Shown in pieces: positions 53,268 to 61,966 of a DNA stretch of 64,000 bases. The stretch spans positions 372,001 through 436,000 of the forward strand of contig NZ_BMES01000001.1 in assembly GCF_014636935.1 (NCBI RefSeq), in the 5' to 3' direction. A program made the translations under genes and the position numbers. How positions within the stretch are numbered: the first letter of the stretch is position 1; each line of letters starts with the position of its first letter. The notes under the pieces were generated by a model. That model was given only the letters and a program-made list of their open reading frames with translations. It did no database searches and had not been told where the DNA came from. Source of the DNA: Alsobacter metallidurans (GTDB lineage Bacteria > Pseudomonadota > Alphaproteobacteria > Rhizobiales > Beijerinckiaceae).

Positions 53268-55013
53268 ATGCGCGTCAAGCTGGCCGTTCTGGCCGTCCTT
53301 TTCTCGAGCGCGGCCTCGCTTGCCCAAACCGCGCCCCCGGCGCAGGCGCCTGCGCCCGAAGGCGCGACCGGACGTGCGGTGCGCACGACCCAGGAGGCCA
53401 CGCGCTACATGGTGGCGGCCGCAAACCCGCTCGCCGCCGAGGCCGGGCGCGAGATGCTGCGGGCCGGCGGCAGTGCGGTGGACGCCGCAATCGCAGTGCA
53501 ACTCGTGCTCAATCTCGTGGAGCCGCAGAGCTCAGGCATCGGCGGCGGCGCCTTCATGGTGCACTGGGACCAGAAGAACAACCGCGTCCTCACGCTCGAC
53601 GGGCGTGAAATCGCCCCTGCGGCTGCGACGCCGGACCGCTTCATGGGCCCGGACGGCAAGCCGATGAAGTTCTACGACGCCGTGGTGGGCGGGCGCTCCG
53701 TGGGCGTGCCGGGCACGCCTCGCCTGCTGGCCGAGGCGCACAAGCGCTGGGGCAAGCTGCCCTGGCCCAAGCTGTTCGAGCCGGCGATCAGGCTCGCCGA
53801 AGGCGGCTTCGCGGTGTCGCCACGCCTCAACGGCCTGCTCGGGCAGGAGAAGTTCCTGGCCGCCAACCCGGCCGCTCGCGCGCTGTTCTACGACCAGGAC
53901 GGCAAGCCGCTCGCGGTCGGGACGACGCTCAAGAACCCGGCCTTTGCGCAGACCCTGCACACCCTCGCCGACAAGGGCGTGGAGGCGTTTTACGCCGGCC
54001 CGATCGCCGACGACATCGTCGCGACCGTGAAAGGCCATCCGTCCAACCCGGGCGACATGACGCTGTCGGATCTCGCCGGCTACGCCGTGAAGGAACGCGA
54101 GCCGGTCTGCGGAAACTACCGCGTGTATCGCCTATGCGGCATGGGCCCGCCGAGCTCCGGCGCGGTCGCCGTGCAGCAGATGCTGGGCGTGCTCGAAGGG
54201 CAGCCCATGGCGCGCCTGCGTGGCGCGGAGGCCGCCCACTGGTTCGCCGAGGCCGGCCGCCTCGCCTTCGCGGACCGGGCCCTTTACCTCGGCGACCCCG
54301 CCTTCGTGAGCGTGCCCGTCGAAGGCCTGATCGACCCCGCCTATGTGAAGAGCCGCGCCGCCCTCGCCAACCCCGATCGCAGCATGGGCAAGGCCAAGGC
54401 CGGCGAGCCGCCGATGCGCAAGACCGACCTCCTGCTGGCTCCCTCGGACGGAATCGAGCACGGCACCAGCCACATCTCGGTGGTGGACGCCGACATGAAC
54501 GCCGTGTCGATGACCACCACCATCGAGGACGGCTTCGGCTCGCGCCTGCTCACCAAGGGCGGGTTCCTGCTCAACAACGAGCTCACCGACTTCAATTTCG
54601 CCCCAATGGAGGACGGCAAGCCGGTGGCGAACCGCGTCGAGGCCGGCAAGCGGCCGCGCAGCTCCATGGCCCCCACCATCGTGTTCGACGCCTTCGGCCG
54701 GCTCTACGCCGTCACGGGCTCGCCCGGCGGCAGCCAGATCATCGGCTTTGTCGGCAAGACGCTGGTCGGCCTCCTGGACTGGAAGCTTGACCCGCAGGTC
54801 GCCGTGGACCTCCCCAACATGGGAAGCCGCAACGGCCCCACCGAGCTCGAGGCCGGCACGGAAGCCGAGGCCTGGAAGCCTGCTTTGGAAGCCAAGGGCC
54901 ACGAGGTGAAACTGATCGAGATGACGTCCGGCATCCAGGCCATCGTGCTCACGCCCGGCGGCTTCCTGGGCGGCGCCGACTCCCGCCGCGAGGGCGTGGC
55001 GATCGGGGACTAG
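53268..55013 (+). CDS. ggt: Gamma-glutamyltransferase
   Basis: 581 residues from ATG 53268 with GGAGGA nine bases upstream. Signal peptide 1-19 (VKLAVLAVLFSSAASLAQ), so it is periplasmic. It is an N-terminal nucleophile hydrolase that cuts itself into two subunits; the nucleophile is Thr400 in IEHGTSHISVVDADMNAV. Other family blocks: LVEPQSSGIGGGAFMVHWD, SVGVPGTPRLLAEAHKRWG, RPRSSMAPTIVFD, TGSPGGSQII. It transfers or hydrolyses the gamma-glutamyl group of glutathione. It follows the sugar ATPase by 83 bases; a functional link is unlikely. Confidence 0.96.
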   Translation: MRVKLAVLAVLFSSAASLAQTAPPAQAPAPEGATGRAVRTTQEATRYMVAAANPLAAEAGREMLRAGGSAVDAAIAVQLVLNLVEPQSSGIGGGAFMVHWDQKNNRVLTLDGREIAPAAATPDRFMGPDGKPMKFYDAVVGGRSVGVPGTPRLLAEAHKRWGKLPWPKLFEPAIRLAEGGFAVSPRLNGLLGQEKFLAANPAARALFYDQDGKPLAVGTTLKNPAFAQTLHTLADKGVEAFYAGPIADDIVATVKGHPSNPGDMTLSDLAGYAVKEREPVCGNYRVYRLCGMGPPSSGAVAVQQMLGVLEGQPMARLRGAEAAHWFAEAGRLAFADRALYLGDPAFVSVPVEGLIDPAYVKSRAALANPDRSMGKAKAGEPPMRKTDLLLAPSDGIEHGTSHISVVDADMNAVSMTTTIEDGFGSRLLTKGGFLLNNELTDFNFAPMEDGKPVANRVEAGKRPRSSMAPTIVFDAFGRLYAVTGSPGGSQIIGFVGKTLVGLLDWKLDPQVAVDLPNMGSRNGPTELEAGTEAEAWKPALEAKGHEVKLIEMTSGIQAIVLTPGGFLGGADSRREGVAIGD

Positions 55014-55038
55014 GGCGGGGCAGGTCTACGCCTCTCCG

Positions 55039-55127
55039 CCGTCATTGCGAGCGCAGCGAAGCAATCCAGGCGCCGGGCGTCGAGCCCGGCATCGGCTGGA
55101 TAGCTTTGCCTTCGGCTCGCAATGACG
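55039..55127. repeat. Paired palindromic repeat, family 2
   Basis: CCGTCATTGCGAGCGCAGCG / AAGCAATCCAG face CTGGATAGCTTTGCC / CTCGCAATGACG with a centre holding GCCGGGCGTCGAGCCCGGC. It sits between the convergent ggt and ptsN genes, 26 bases after the ggt stop. Confidence 0.8.
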
Positions 55128-55145
55128 TGAGGGTGGAGGGACGCG

Positions 55146-55613
55146 TCAGGCCGCGTTGGACGAGTTGGCCGTCTGCGTCAGGATGGCGTAGATCGCGTCC
55201 GCGTCGCGGGCGGCGCGCAGCTTGGCGGTGATGGCCGGCTCGCGCAGCACGCGGGCGACCCGGGCGAGCGCCTTGAGATGGTCAGCGCCGGCCGCCTCGG
55301 GGGCGATCAGCAGGAAGATGAGGTCGACGGGCTCGCCATCCAGCGCCTCAAAGTCGATCGGCTTCTCCAGCCGGGCGAACAGCCCGAACAGTTTCGGCGA
55401 CTTGGCGAGCTTGCCGTGCGGTATCGCGATGCCGTGCCCGATGCCGGTTGAACCCAGGCGCTCGCGCTGCAGCAGCGTGTCGAAGAGGTCGCGCTCCGGC
55501 AGGCCCGAGAGCGCGGAGGCGCGCTCGGCCAGGTCTTGGAGTGCCTGCTTCTTGGTGTTTGCCCTCAGAACGGGCAGAACCGCCTCGGGTGTCAGGAAGT
55601 CGGAAAGCGGCAT
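55146..55613 (-). CDS. ptsN: PTS IIA-like nitrogen regulatory protein PtsN (EIIA-Ntr)
   Basis: 155 residues from ATG 55613 (MPLSDFLTPEAVLPVLRANT), the usual N terminus and length. The phosphorylated His66 lies in GIGHGIAIPHGKL. DFEALDGEPVDLIFLLIAP and HLKALARVARVLRE complete the EIIA fold. It is the last protein of the nitrogen PTS phosphorelay (PtsP, NPr) and controls potassium transport and other targets according to nitrogen and carbon state. The partner genes are not in the window. It stands 87 bases after hpf, the normal order downstream of rpoN. Confidence 0.96.
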   Translation of the reverse strand: MPLSDFLTPEAVLPVLRANTKKQALQDLAERASALSGLPERDLFDTLLQRERLGSTGIGHGIAIPHGKLAKSPKLFGLFARLEKPIDFEALDGEPVDLIFLLIAPEAAGADHLKALARVARVLREPAITAKLRAARDADAIYAILTQTANSSNAA

Positions 55614-55700
55614 GGTCGCCTTGTCTTCATGGATGCGCGCCGAACCAGACCCGCGTAGCACGAAACGGGCCAAGGATCCGTGTACGGAAGGGCACCGGGA

Positions 55701-56291
55701 TCAGGCGCCGGCGGTCGCCGTGATGGCGGGAGGGTCGATCCACCCCAGGTTCCCGTCGGTCCTGCGGTAGACCATGTTCACCCGCCCGCTGCCGGCGTGG
55801 AGGAACACCACGACGGGCGATCCGGTGAGGTCGAGCTCGATCACGGCCTCGCTCACCGAGAGCGTGCGCATGTTCTTCTTGGTTTCGGCGATCACCAGCG
55901 GGTGGAACTCCTGCTGCGGCTCCTCGTCCTCGTCGAGGTCGGGAGTTTGGATCACCGAATAGGGCGCCTCCACGACGCGGCCTGCGGCCTGGGCCGGCCC
56001 GCGATCCTTCAGGCGGCGCTTGTAGCGGCGCAGGCGCTTCTCGATGCGCTCGGCCGCCTGGTCGGAGCTCGCATAGGGATCATGCGCCGATCCTTCGGCC
56101 TGCAGCGTCACCCCGGAGGCGAGGTGCAGCGTGCAATCGGTCCGAAAGCCCGTGCCTTCGCGCTGCACGATGGCGTGGCCCGAGAAGCCGCCGTCGAAAT
56201 ACTTGGCGATCGCCGCCGTGACACGGTCGACGACTTGTGCCCGCAACGCTTCGCCGATGTCCAGATTTTTGCCCGAGACGCGCAATGCCAT
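55701..56291 (-). CDS. hpf: Ribosome hibernation-promoting factor, long form
   Basis: 196 residues from ATG 56291 (MALRVSGKNLDIGEALRAQV). The N-terminal ~100 residues are the ribosome-binding domain; after a charged linker (DLDEDEEPQQEFHPL) comes the C-terminal dimerisation domain with KKNMRTLSVSEAVIELDLTG and VVFLHAGSGRVNMVYRRTDGNLGWIDP. Long HPF makes 100S ribosome dimers in stationary phase. A longer frame to 56327 has no better ribosome-binding site. Between rpoN and ptsN, as in most proteobacteria. Confidence 0.96.
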   Translation of the reverse strand: MALRVSGKNLDIGEALRAQVVDRVTAAIAKYFDGGFSGHAIVQREGTGFRTDCTLHLASGVTLQAEGSAHDPYASSDQAAERIEKRLRRYKRRLKDRGPAQAAGRVVEAPYSVIQTPDLDEDEEPQQEFHPLVIAETKKNMRTLSVSEAVIELDLTGSPVVVFLHAGSGRVNMVYRRTDGNLGWIDPPAITATAGA

Positions 56292-56407
56292 TGGGTCCAC
56301 TCCCGGTCGCCTTGTGCCCGGCGACAAATGGACGGGTCCAAGCGCCCCGTCTCTCTGGTCGGCAAGACGTAAGGACGGCCAGTTTGGAAGTCAATGCGGC
56401 TGGCGTC

Positions 56408-57973
56408 TTAACCCCGCGCCAGGGCGGCGGCGCTCAGCGCCATCTTCTCGCGGCGTCGCTCGACCGAAGACGGAATCCTCAAGCCTTCCCGGTACTTGGC
56501 GACGGTCCGCCGGGCGATGTCGACCCCCGAGTCGCGCAACTTCTGCACGATGGCGTCATCCGACAGCACGTCCTGCGGGCTCTCGGCGTCGATCATCTGC
56601 TTGATGCGGAATCGCACCGCCTCGGCCGAATGCGCCTCGCCGCCCCGCGTCGCCGCGATGGAGGCGGTGAAGAAGTACTTCATCTCGAAGATGCCGCGCG
56701 GCGTGGCGACGTATTTGTTGGAGGTGACGCGCGAGACGGTCGATTCGTGCATCCCGATCGCGTCCGCGACGGTGCGCAGGTTCAGGGGCCGCAGATGCTG
56801 CACGCCCAGCGCCAGAAACGAATCCTGTTGCCGCACGATCTCGGTCGCGACCTTCAGGATCGTGCGGGCCCGTTGCTCCAGGCTCCGCGTCAGCCAGTTG
56901 GCGGTCTGCAGGCAGTCGGTCAGGTAGGTTTTGTCGGTGTCGCTCTTGGCCGATCCCGACACCTTGGCGAGGTAGCTCTGGTTCACCAGCACGCGCGGGA
57001 GCACGTCGGAGTTGAGCTCTATGAGCCAGCCGCCGTCCGCCGCCTGGCGGATATACACGTCCGGGATCACGGGCTGGATCGGCGAGCCGCCAAAGCGCAG
57101 GCCGGGCTTGGGGTCGAGCCGCCGCACCTCCGCGACCATGTCGCTGAGGTCCTCGTCGTCCACGCCGCAGAGCCGCTTCAGGCTGGCGAAGTCGCGCCGG
57201 GCCAGAAGGTCGAGATGCGCCAGCAGGGTCGCCATGCAGGGGTCGAAGCGGTTCTGCTCCTGCAGCTGGAGGCGCAGGCATTCGGCCAGCGAGCGGGCGC
57301 CCACGCCCGTCGGCTCGAAGCTCTGCACGATGGCGAGCACGCGCTCCACGGCCGCCAGCGGCACGCCCAGGCGCTCCGCCACCGGCTCGATCGGCTCGGT
57401 GATGTAGCCGGACTCCTCCACCAGATCGATCAGCGACAGGCCGATCAGCCGCTCCACCGGGTCCTCGGTCGCCACCTGCAACTGCTCGGTCAGGCTGTCA
57501 TGCAGCGACCCCTGCGCGGCCACGAAGGCTTCGAGGTTGACCTCGTCGTCGCCGTCGCGTCCGCCGCCGCCGACGCCGCTCCAGTTCGTGGAGGACAGCC
57601 CCAGCCCGTCGCCCGCCTCGCCCGTGGTGGAGCGCGGCTCGGCCGTCAAGGCCGGCGCGTCGTCCGGAAATACGTTGTCGAAGCTGGTGTCCTGGCGGTC
57701 GTCGATCTCGCCGCGCTCCGGCGTCATTTCGGCTGGCGCCCACTCGGTCTCGCCCGACGCCGCGTCGCCGGCCTCGAACGCATCGGCCGTGCGCTCGACC
57801 GGCCCGTCGGGCTCCTCGGCCCTCTCCAGCAGGGGATTGCGCTCGAGCTCGGCGTCAACGTAGTTCACCAGCTCGATGCTGGAGAACTGCAGCAGCTTGA
57901 TCGCCTGCAGGAGCTGCGGCGTCATCACCAGGGACTGCCCCTGGCGGATTTCCAGCCGCTGAGAGAACCTCAT
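56408..57973 (-). CDS. rpoN: RNA polymerase sigma-54 factor
   Basis: 521 residues from ATG 57973 (MRFSQRLEIRQGQSLVMTPQ). Region I (1-50) is glutamine/leucine-rich, as needed for activator response. An acidic region II of ~110 residues follows, then the core-binding domain, and the DNA-binding domain with the helix-turn-helix (LRTVADAIGMHESTVSRVTSNKYV) and the RpoN box ARRTVAKYRE. It directs transcription of -24/-12 promoters for nitrogen and other functions. A GTG at 58006 is a less likely start. A sigma70-like promoter is seen at 58037-58066. Confidence 0.98.
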   Translation of the reverse strand: MRFSQRLEIRQGQSLVMTPQLLQAIKLLQFSSIELVNYVDAELERNPLLERAEEPDGPVERTADAFEAGDAASGETEWAPAEMTPERGEIDDRQDTSFDNVFPDDAPALTAEPRSTTGEAGDGLGLSSTNWSGVGGGGRDGDDEVNLEAFVAAQGSLHDSLTEQLQVATEDPVERLIGLSLIDLVEESGYITEPIEPVAERLGVPLAAVERVLAIVQSFEPTGVGARSLAECLRLQLQEQNRFDPCMATLLAHLDLLARRDFASLKRLCGVDDEDLSDMVAEVRRLDPKPGLRFGGSPIQPVIPDVYIRQAADGGWLIELNSDVLPRVLVNQSYLAKVSGSAKSDTDKTYLTDCLQTANWLTRSLEQRARTILKVATEIVRQQDSFLALGVQHLRPLNLRTVADAIGMHESTVSRVTSNKYVATPRGIFEMKYFFTASIAATRGGEAHSAEAVRFRIKQMIDAESPQDVLSDDAIVQKLRDSGVDIARRTVAKYREGLRIPSSVERRREKMALSAAALARG

Positions 57974-58036
57974 ATCGTATCGCGCCCCACACTTCGGCGT
58001 GACCACGCAGGTCCCGGCACGAAATTTGCTGGGGCA

Positions 58037-58066
58037 GTTTTACCGCGCTTTTTACAGGCTGGTCAA
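58037..58066 (-). promoter_or_regulatory. Putative sigma70 promoter of rpoN
   Basis: On the minus strand TTGACC (58066-58061), an 18-base spacer and TAAAAC (58042-58037), 63 bases before the rpoN ATG, in a locally AT-richer stretch. The gap from rpoN to lptB (57974-58326, ~350 bases) otherwise holds the partial repeat at 58223-58256 and no recognisable gene. Confidence 0.45.
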
Positions 58067-58222
58067 AGGGGCGAGCCCGACTAACGCGTCCGGTGTTTAA
58101 CGAATTGCGTCGTCGCGGCCGGGCGCGCAACCGCCTTTGGCGTCAGGCGGGGAATCACAACCACAAGGCGCTGGTCGAGACAGAACACGACGCCATTTCG
58201 GGCGACCCCCCATTCCCTCGCC

Positions 58223-58256
58223 TGCGAGACGCAGGCCCAAGCGGGCTGCTCCTTGG
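58223..58256. repeat. Degenerate single B arm of repeat family 1
   Basis: CGAGACGCAGGCCCAAGCGGG and CTGCTCC match the inner two thirds of the B arm found at 3091-3137, 14641-14694 and 41996-42045; the outer CTCAGGATGAGG end has decayed (CTTGGGATCACGG) and no facing A arm remains. It looks like the remnant of a paired element. Confidence 0.6.
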
Positions 58257-58326
58257 GATCACGGCATTCAGGGTTTAACGAGCCTCGCTCAGCCGAGAGG
58301 TGCTGGGGGAAGGATGCGTTTTCCGC

Positions 58327-59139
58327 CTAGAGCCGGAAGTCCTCGCCCAGATACAGCCGCCGCACTTCCTCGCTCGCGATGATCTCGTCGGGCTTGCCCT
58401 CCATCAGCACCCGTCCCGAGTGAATGATGTAGGCGCGGTCGATCAGCCCCAGCGTCTCGCGCACATTGTGGTCGGTGATCAGCACGCCGATGCCGCGGCC
58501 GGTGAGGTGGCGCACAAGCGCCTGGATGTCCCCGACCGCAATGGGGTCAATGCCCGCGAAGGGCTCGTCCAGCAGCATGAAGGACGGCCGCCCCGCCAGC
58601 GCACGGGCGATCTCGCAGCGCCGCCGCTCGCCGCCCGAGAGCGCGATGGAGGGCGACTGCCGCAGCCGCTTGATGTCGAATTCTTCCAGCAGCGAATCGA
58701 GGTCCGCCTCGCGCTTGTCGCGGTTCGGCTCCACCACCTCGAGCACGGCCCGGATGTTGTCCTCCACGTTCAGCCCGCGGAAGATCGAGGCTTCCTGCGG
58801 CAGGTAGCCGATGCCCAGCCGCGCGCGCCGGTACATCGGCAGCGGCGTGATGTCGTGCCCGTCCAGCGAGATCCGGCCGCGATCGGCCTTCACCAGCCCG
58901 GTGATCATGTAGAAGATCGTGGTCTTGCCTGCGCCGTTGGGACCGAGCAGTCCGACGGCCTCGCCCTGCCGCACGGTCAGGCCCGCATCCTGCACCACGG
59001 CGCGGCCGCGATAGCTCTTGGCGAGCCCGCGCACCAGGAGAACGCCGGGGCCGCCCTCGTCATCCATCCCGACGCCCATGCCGCCCGGGGCCGTGGGCTG
59101 GCCGGGCGCGCTCTCGTGTTTGCGGGACAGAAAATTCAT
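58327..59139 (-). CDS. lptB: LPS export ABC transporter ATP-binding protein LptB
   Basis: 270 residues; an N-terminal extension of ~30 (Gly/Pro-rich) precedes the ATPase domain. Walker A LLGPNGAGKTT, Q-loop YLPQEASIFRGLNVEDNI typical of LptB, signature LSGGERRRCEIARAL, Walker B FMLLDEPFAGIDPIAV, switch His in LITDHNVRETL, and the C-terminal EEVRRLYLGEDFRL. It powers LptFG to extract LPS from the inner membrane. LptFG are not in the window. It is 320 bases downstream of lptA on the same strand, so a shared transcript is possible but interrupted by a repeat. Confidence 0.97.
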   Translation of the reverse strand: MNFLSRKHESAPGQPTAPGGMGVGMDDEGGPGVLLVRGLAKSYRGRAVVQDAGLTVRQGEAVGLLGPNGAGKTTIFYMITGLVKADRGRISLDGHDITPLPMYRRARLGIGYLPQEASIFRGLNVEDNIRAVLEVVEPNRDKREADLDSLLEEFDIKRLRQSPSIALSGGERRRCEIARALAGRPSFMLLDEPFAGIDPIAVGDIQALVRHLTGRGIGVLITDHNVRETLGLIDRAYIIHSGRVLMEGKPDEIIASEEVRRLYLGEDFRL

Positions 59140-59290
59140 GAGCTCGGGGTCCGTGTGGCGCGGAGCGCGCCTGTCCTAGCCAAGGACAGGCCAACCCGCA
59201 ATCATCTCGCAGCGTGGCCGGGCGGCCGAAGCCGGCCAGCCCTGGTCATCCGCAACCACAAACTCTGGCTGCTACTCCGACACTCCCACC

Positions 59291-59325
59291 CTGGGAAGCA
59301 GCCCCGCTTGGGGCTGCGTCCCGGG
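59291..59325. repeat. Palindromic repeat related to family 1, in the lptB-lptA gap
   Basis: CTGGGAA-GCAGCCCC-GCTT-GGGGCTGC-GTCCCGGGA: a perfect 8-base stem with loop GCTT, flanked by a second imperfect pair. The GCTT loop and layout match the B arm of family 1 but the stem sequence is different. The remaining 59140-59459 region contains more partial pairings (CTCCAGCAAGCTC, GGATCC) and no gene. Confidence 0.5.
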
Positions 59326-59459
59326 AACGAGGAACTCCAGCAAGCTCATCCGTGGAGCGCTCTGGATCCCCCCGGCCTTCAAGGCGCCAAGCGAAGCCGC
59401 TCGGCTCCTGTCGACGAGGGGTGGTGTAGTGGACGCTCCACCAAGGCTCTTGGTGAATC

Positions 59460-60143
59460 TCAGCTCTTCGGCTTTGCCGGCGCGGCCGGCTTCTTCTTGG
59501 CGTCGGCCTCGTCGTTGCCGGGCACGAAGAAGCCCTTCACGCGGCCGCCCTCGACGATCGCGACGCCGGTTTCGGTGTTGTAGACGAGCTTCTGGCCCTT
59601 GGTGACGTTCTCGCCCTGGCTCAGCGCGACGTCGCCCGTTAGGACGATGCGGTTGGAGCCCCGGTCGAACACGCCCTCGTTGCCGGTGGCGATCTGGTCC
59701 TTGTTGATCACGATCACGCCGCCCTTGGCCTCCACGCGCTTGAGCTGCGTGCCGCCTTCACCCTCGCCATCGGCGGCCGGTGCTGCGGCGGGCGCAGCCG
59801 GTGCGGCGGCGGGGGTTGTGGCGGGCGTCGCCTGGCCGTTCGCGGCCGCCGGGGCGGTTTTGTTCTGCCGCTCGAAGTACACGATCATGGTCGGGCACTT
59901 GATCGTGGTGTCGCCCTGGATCGCGATCACGTTGCCGGTGTAGATCGCCCGCTGCTCCTTGTTGAACACTTCGAGCTTGTCGGCGTCGATCTTGATCGGC
60001 TCCTTGGAGTTGCCGCCGAAGCCCGGCAGGCCGGCGCTTTTCTTGGCCGGGGTCTGCGCCGTAGCGGGGGTCGCGGCGGCCAGCGCCAACGCGCCGGCGG
60101 CGACCATCAACGCGAGGGTGGGGCGGGCGAAAGCGCGGATCAT
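59460..60143 (-). CDS. lptA: LPS transport periplasmic protein LptA
   Basis: 227 residues. Signal peptide 1-29 (LALMVAAGALALAAATPATAQ). The beta-jellyroll of OstA type is seen in IKIDADKLEVFNKEQRAIYTG, GDTTIKCPTMIVYFE and later KGGVIVINKDQIATGNEGVFDRGSNRIVLTG-type strands (block around 141-170). An Ala/Pro-rich insertion at about 94-131 interrupts the fold between two strands. LptA bridges the periplasm and carries LPS to LptDE. Its ATG overlaps the lptC stop by four bases. Confidence 0.93.
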   Translation of the reverse strand: MIRAFARPTLALMVAAGALALAAATPATAQTPAKKSAGLPGFGGNSKEPIKIDADKLEVFNKEQRAIYTGNVIAIQGDTTIKCPTMIVYFERQNKTAPAAANGQATPATTPAAAPAAPAAAPAADGEGEGGTQLKRVEAKGGVIVINKDQIATGNEGVFDRGSNRIVLTGDVALSQGENVTKGQKLVYNTETGVAIVEGGRVKGFFVPGNDEADAKKKPAAPAKPKS

Positions 60144-60826
60144 GGAGTCGTTCCCTTGGCCTGGCCGGCGGGCCGGTCGCTCTGGTCGGACAGCATCACA
60201 GTGTGGACGCGCCCCTTGAAGATCACTACCTGCCCGTTGTCCAGCATTTCGAGCGCGTCGGCGCGGATCGTGCCGCCCGTGAACTTCATTTCGATCGCCT
60301 CGGTGGATTGCACCGTGCCGGCCTTAAAGTTCACGTCCGCGACCTTCATCAGGACATCGTAGCCCGTGTCGGTCTTCACCCGCACGTCGTCCTTGAGCTG
60401 GATGGCCTCCGCCTGCGAGTTGTAGACGCCGTTCAGCGCCTCCACGTTGGCGAAGCCCTTGTCCTGCAGGGCGATGCGCGCCTTGATGTCCTTGAGCTCG
60501 ATCACGTTGGGGTTCTTGACGTCGGATGAGGCCCAGCGGGCGGTCACCTCATAGGGGCGCTTGTCCTTCTTGAAGCCCGAGAGTTTCGGGGCCTCCATCG
60601 TCACCTTGGTGCCGTTGATGCTGAGCGGCCCCACCGACACGCCGTCCGGAATGGCCCGGAACGGGTTCCAGAACGCGAAGAAGCCTACCCCGAGCACCAT
60701 CAGCACGGCGCCGACCGGGATGATGCGCCGCAGCCAGCGCACGCGCCCGGAGTGGCGCAACGCCGCATCGTAGCGCCGCTGCGTTCCGGGCGTCTGCTGT
60801 CCGAACCGCGTGCTTCCCGTCGCCAT
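60140..60826 (-). CDS. lptC: LPS export system protein LptC
   Basis: 228 residues from ATG 60826 (MATGSTRFGQQTPGTQRRYD). One membrane helix at about 36-54 (IIPVGAVLMVLGVGFFAFW) follows a basic cytoplasmic tail; the periplasmic part has the OstA-like strands (GTKVTMEAPKLSGFKKDKRPYEVTARWA-type block, VSVGPLSINGTKVTM, DNGQVVIFKGRVHTVM). It anchors LptA to LptBFG. Overlaps lptA by four bases, so the two are translationally coupled. The 174 bases up to rnd hold no gene. Confidence 0.93.
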   Translation of the reverse strand: MATGSTRFGQQTPGTQRRYDAALRHSGRVRWLRRIIPVGAVLMVLGVGFFAFWNPFRAIPDGVSVGPLSINGTKVTMEAPKLSGFKKDKRPYEVTARWASSDVKNPNVIELKDIKARIALQDKGFANVEALNGVYNSQAEAIQLKDDVRVKTDTGYDVLMKVADVNFKAGTVQSTEAIEMKFTGGTIRADALEMLDNGQVVIFKGRVHTVMLSDQSDRPAGQAKGTTP

Positions 60827-61000
60827 GGAGGCTGGTGATCTCCGTCTGGGCTGTCGCAAAGGGCGAAGCCGGTGTCCATCCGCCGGATCGCGCCTGTCGT
60901 GGCGCGCGTATCGCTGGCCCTGCGTCGGGCTCGGCGGCAAAGTTGTAACGCATAGATGGGGCGCCCGGCCGGAATTTGCCAGCGTCAGCCCGTCACGTGC

Positions 61001-61615
61001 TTAAGCGTGGGCAAAGATATCCGTTTCGGCCCAGCCAAGTAAATCCAGCCGCGCGCGGGTTGGCAGGAATGTGAACGCCGCCTGCGCGAGGTCCGTGCGG
61101 TTTTCCCGCGCCAGCATTGCGTCGAGCTTCAGCTTCATCGCATGCAGGTGCAGCACGTCCGAGGCCGCGTAGCTTTGCTGCGCATCCGTGAGCGTCGCCG
61201 CGCCCCAGTCGGAGGATTGCTGCTGCTTGGAGATTTCCTGCCCCAGCAACTCGCGCACGAGGTCCTTCAGCCCATGCCGGTCCGTATAGGTGCGAACCAG
61301 CTTTGAGACGATCTTGGTGCAGTACACCGGCCCCGGCATCACCCCGAAGGTGTGGAACAGGACCGCGAGGTCGAAGCGCGCAAAATGGAAAAGCTTGGTC
61401 ACCTGCGGGTCGGCCAGCAGCCGCTGCAGGTTGGGGGCGCTCGTCTGGCCGGCCGCGATCTGCACAAGATCGGCGTCGCCGTCTCCCGAGGAGAGCTGCA
61501 CGAGGCAAAGCCTGTCGCGCAGCGGGTTGAGCCCTAGGGTCTCGGTGTCGATCGCCACGATCGGGCCAAAGGAGGCGTGATCGGGCAGGTCGCCTTGGTG
61601 CAGTCGAATGGTCAT
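61001..61615 (-). CDS. rnd: Ribonuclease D-like 3'-5' exonuclease (short form)
   Basis: 204 residues. DEDDy exonuclease: VAIDTETLGL with D and E, FARFDLAVL with D, and the YAASDVLHL block with Y and D, so all four acidic residues are present. It lacks the HRDC domains of E. coli RNase D (375 residues), ending soon after the nuclease domain. It trims 3' ends of structured RNA, perhaps tRNA, or oligoribonucleotides. In many Hyphomicrobiales it stands just upstream of lptC, as here. Confidence 0.9.
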   Translation of the reverse strand: MTIRLHQGDLPDHASFGPIVAIDTETLGLNPLRDRLCLVQLSSGDGDADLVQIAAGQTSAPNLQRLLADPQVTKLFHFARFDLAVLFHTFGVMPGPVYCTKIVSKLVRTYTDRHGLKDLVRELLGQEISKQQQSSDWGAATLTDAQQSYAASDVLHLHAMKLKLDAMLARENRTDLAQAAFTFLPTRARLDLLGWAETDIFAHA

Positions 61616-61719
61616 GAGAAACCGGCGTCCGGAGAGCGGCCGGGGCGGCGCGCGTTGCCTAGCGCGTTACCACGGTTTCGCCGCCCGGAACCACCGGTTT
61701 CTGAGATCATGCCCGTCGA

Positions 61720-61794
61720 TCAGCGCAGTCCAAAGAACGACAGCACCGCAATTACCACAACCACCAGTCCGACGATGTAAATCACGCTGTTCAT
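61720..61794 (-). CDS. 24-residue single-pass membrane peptide
   Basis: The sequence is M-N-S-V-I-Y, then a run of hydrophobic residues (IVGLVVVVIAVLSFFG), ending L-R: essentially one membrane helix with a positive C terminus. ATG 61794 is preceded by GGAGG seven bases upstream, the best type of ribosome-binding site. I recall very similar tiny proteins in rhizobial genomes, some annotated as hypothetical and many missed. It is a stand-alone gene between rnd and the DUF1801 gene. The function is unknown; regulators of membrane proteins are common among peptides like this. Confidence 0.7.
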   Translation of the reverse strand: MNSVIYIVGLVVVVIAVLSFFGLR

Positions 61795-61966
61795 GTCCAG
61801 CCTCCGTTTGAAAGATGCCCGAATAACGGCGTGACGACGGAGATCGTTCCGGCAGCGCTCAAGAATCAACGACGCCTCTATTGTGGCGGCCGCGCGCTCG
61901 CTCCCGGCTCTTGCCTGACCGCCTGAACCGCGAGAGCCTGCACGGCCAGCATGGGAGCCCGCCCTC

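Noticed and set aside
58093-58278. Small plus-strand open frame in the rpoN-lptB gap.
   Set aside because: It runs into a decayed repeat arm, has no ribosome-binding site and no sensible composition.
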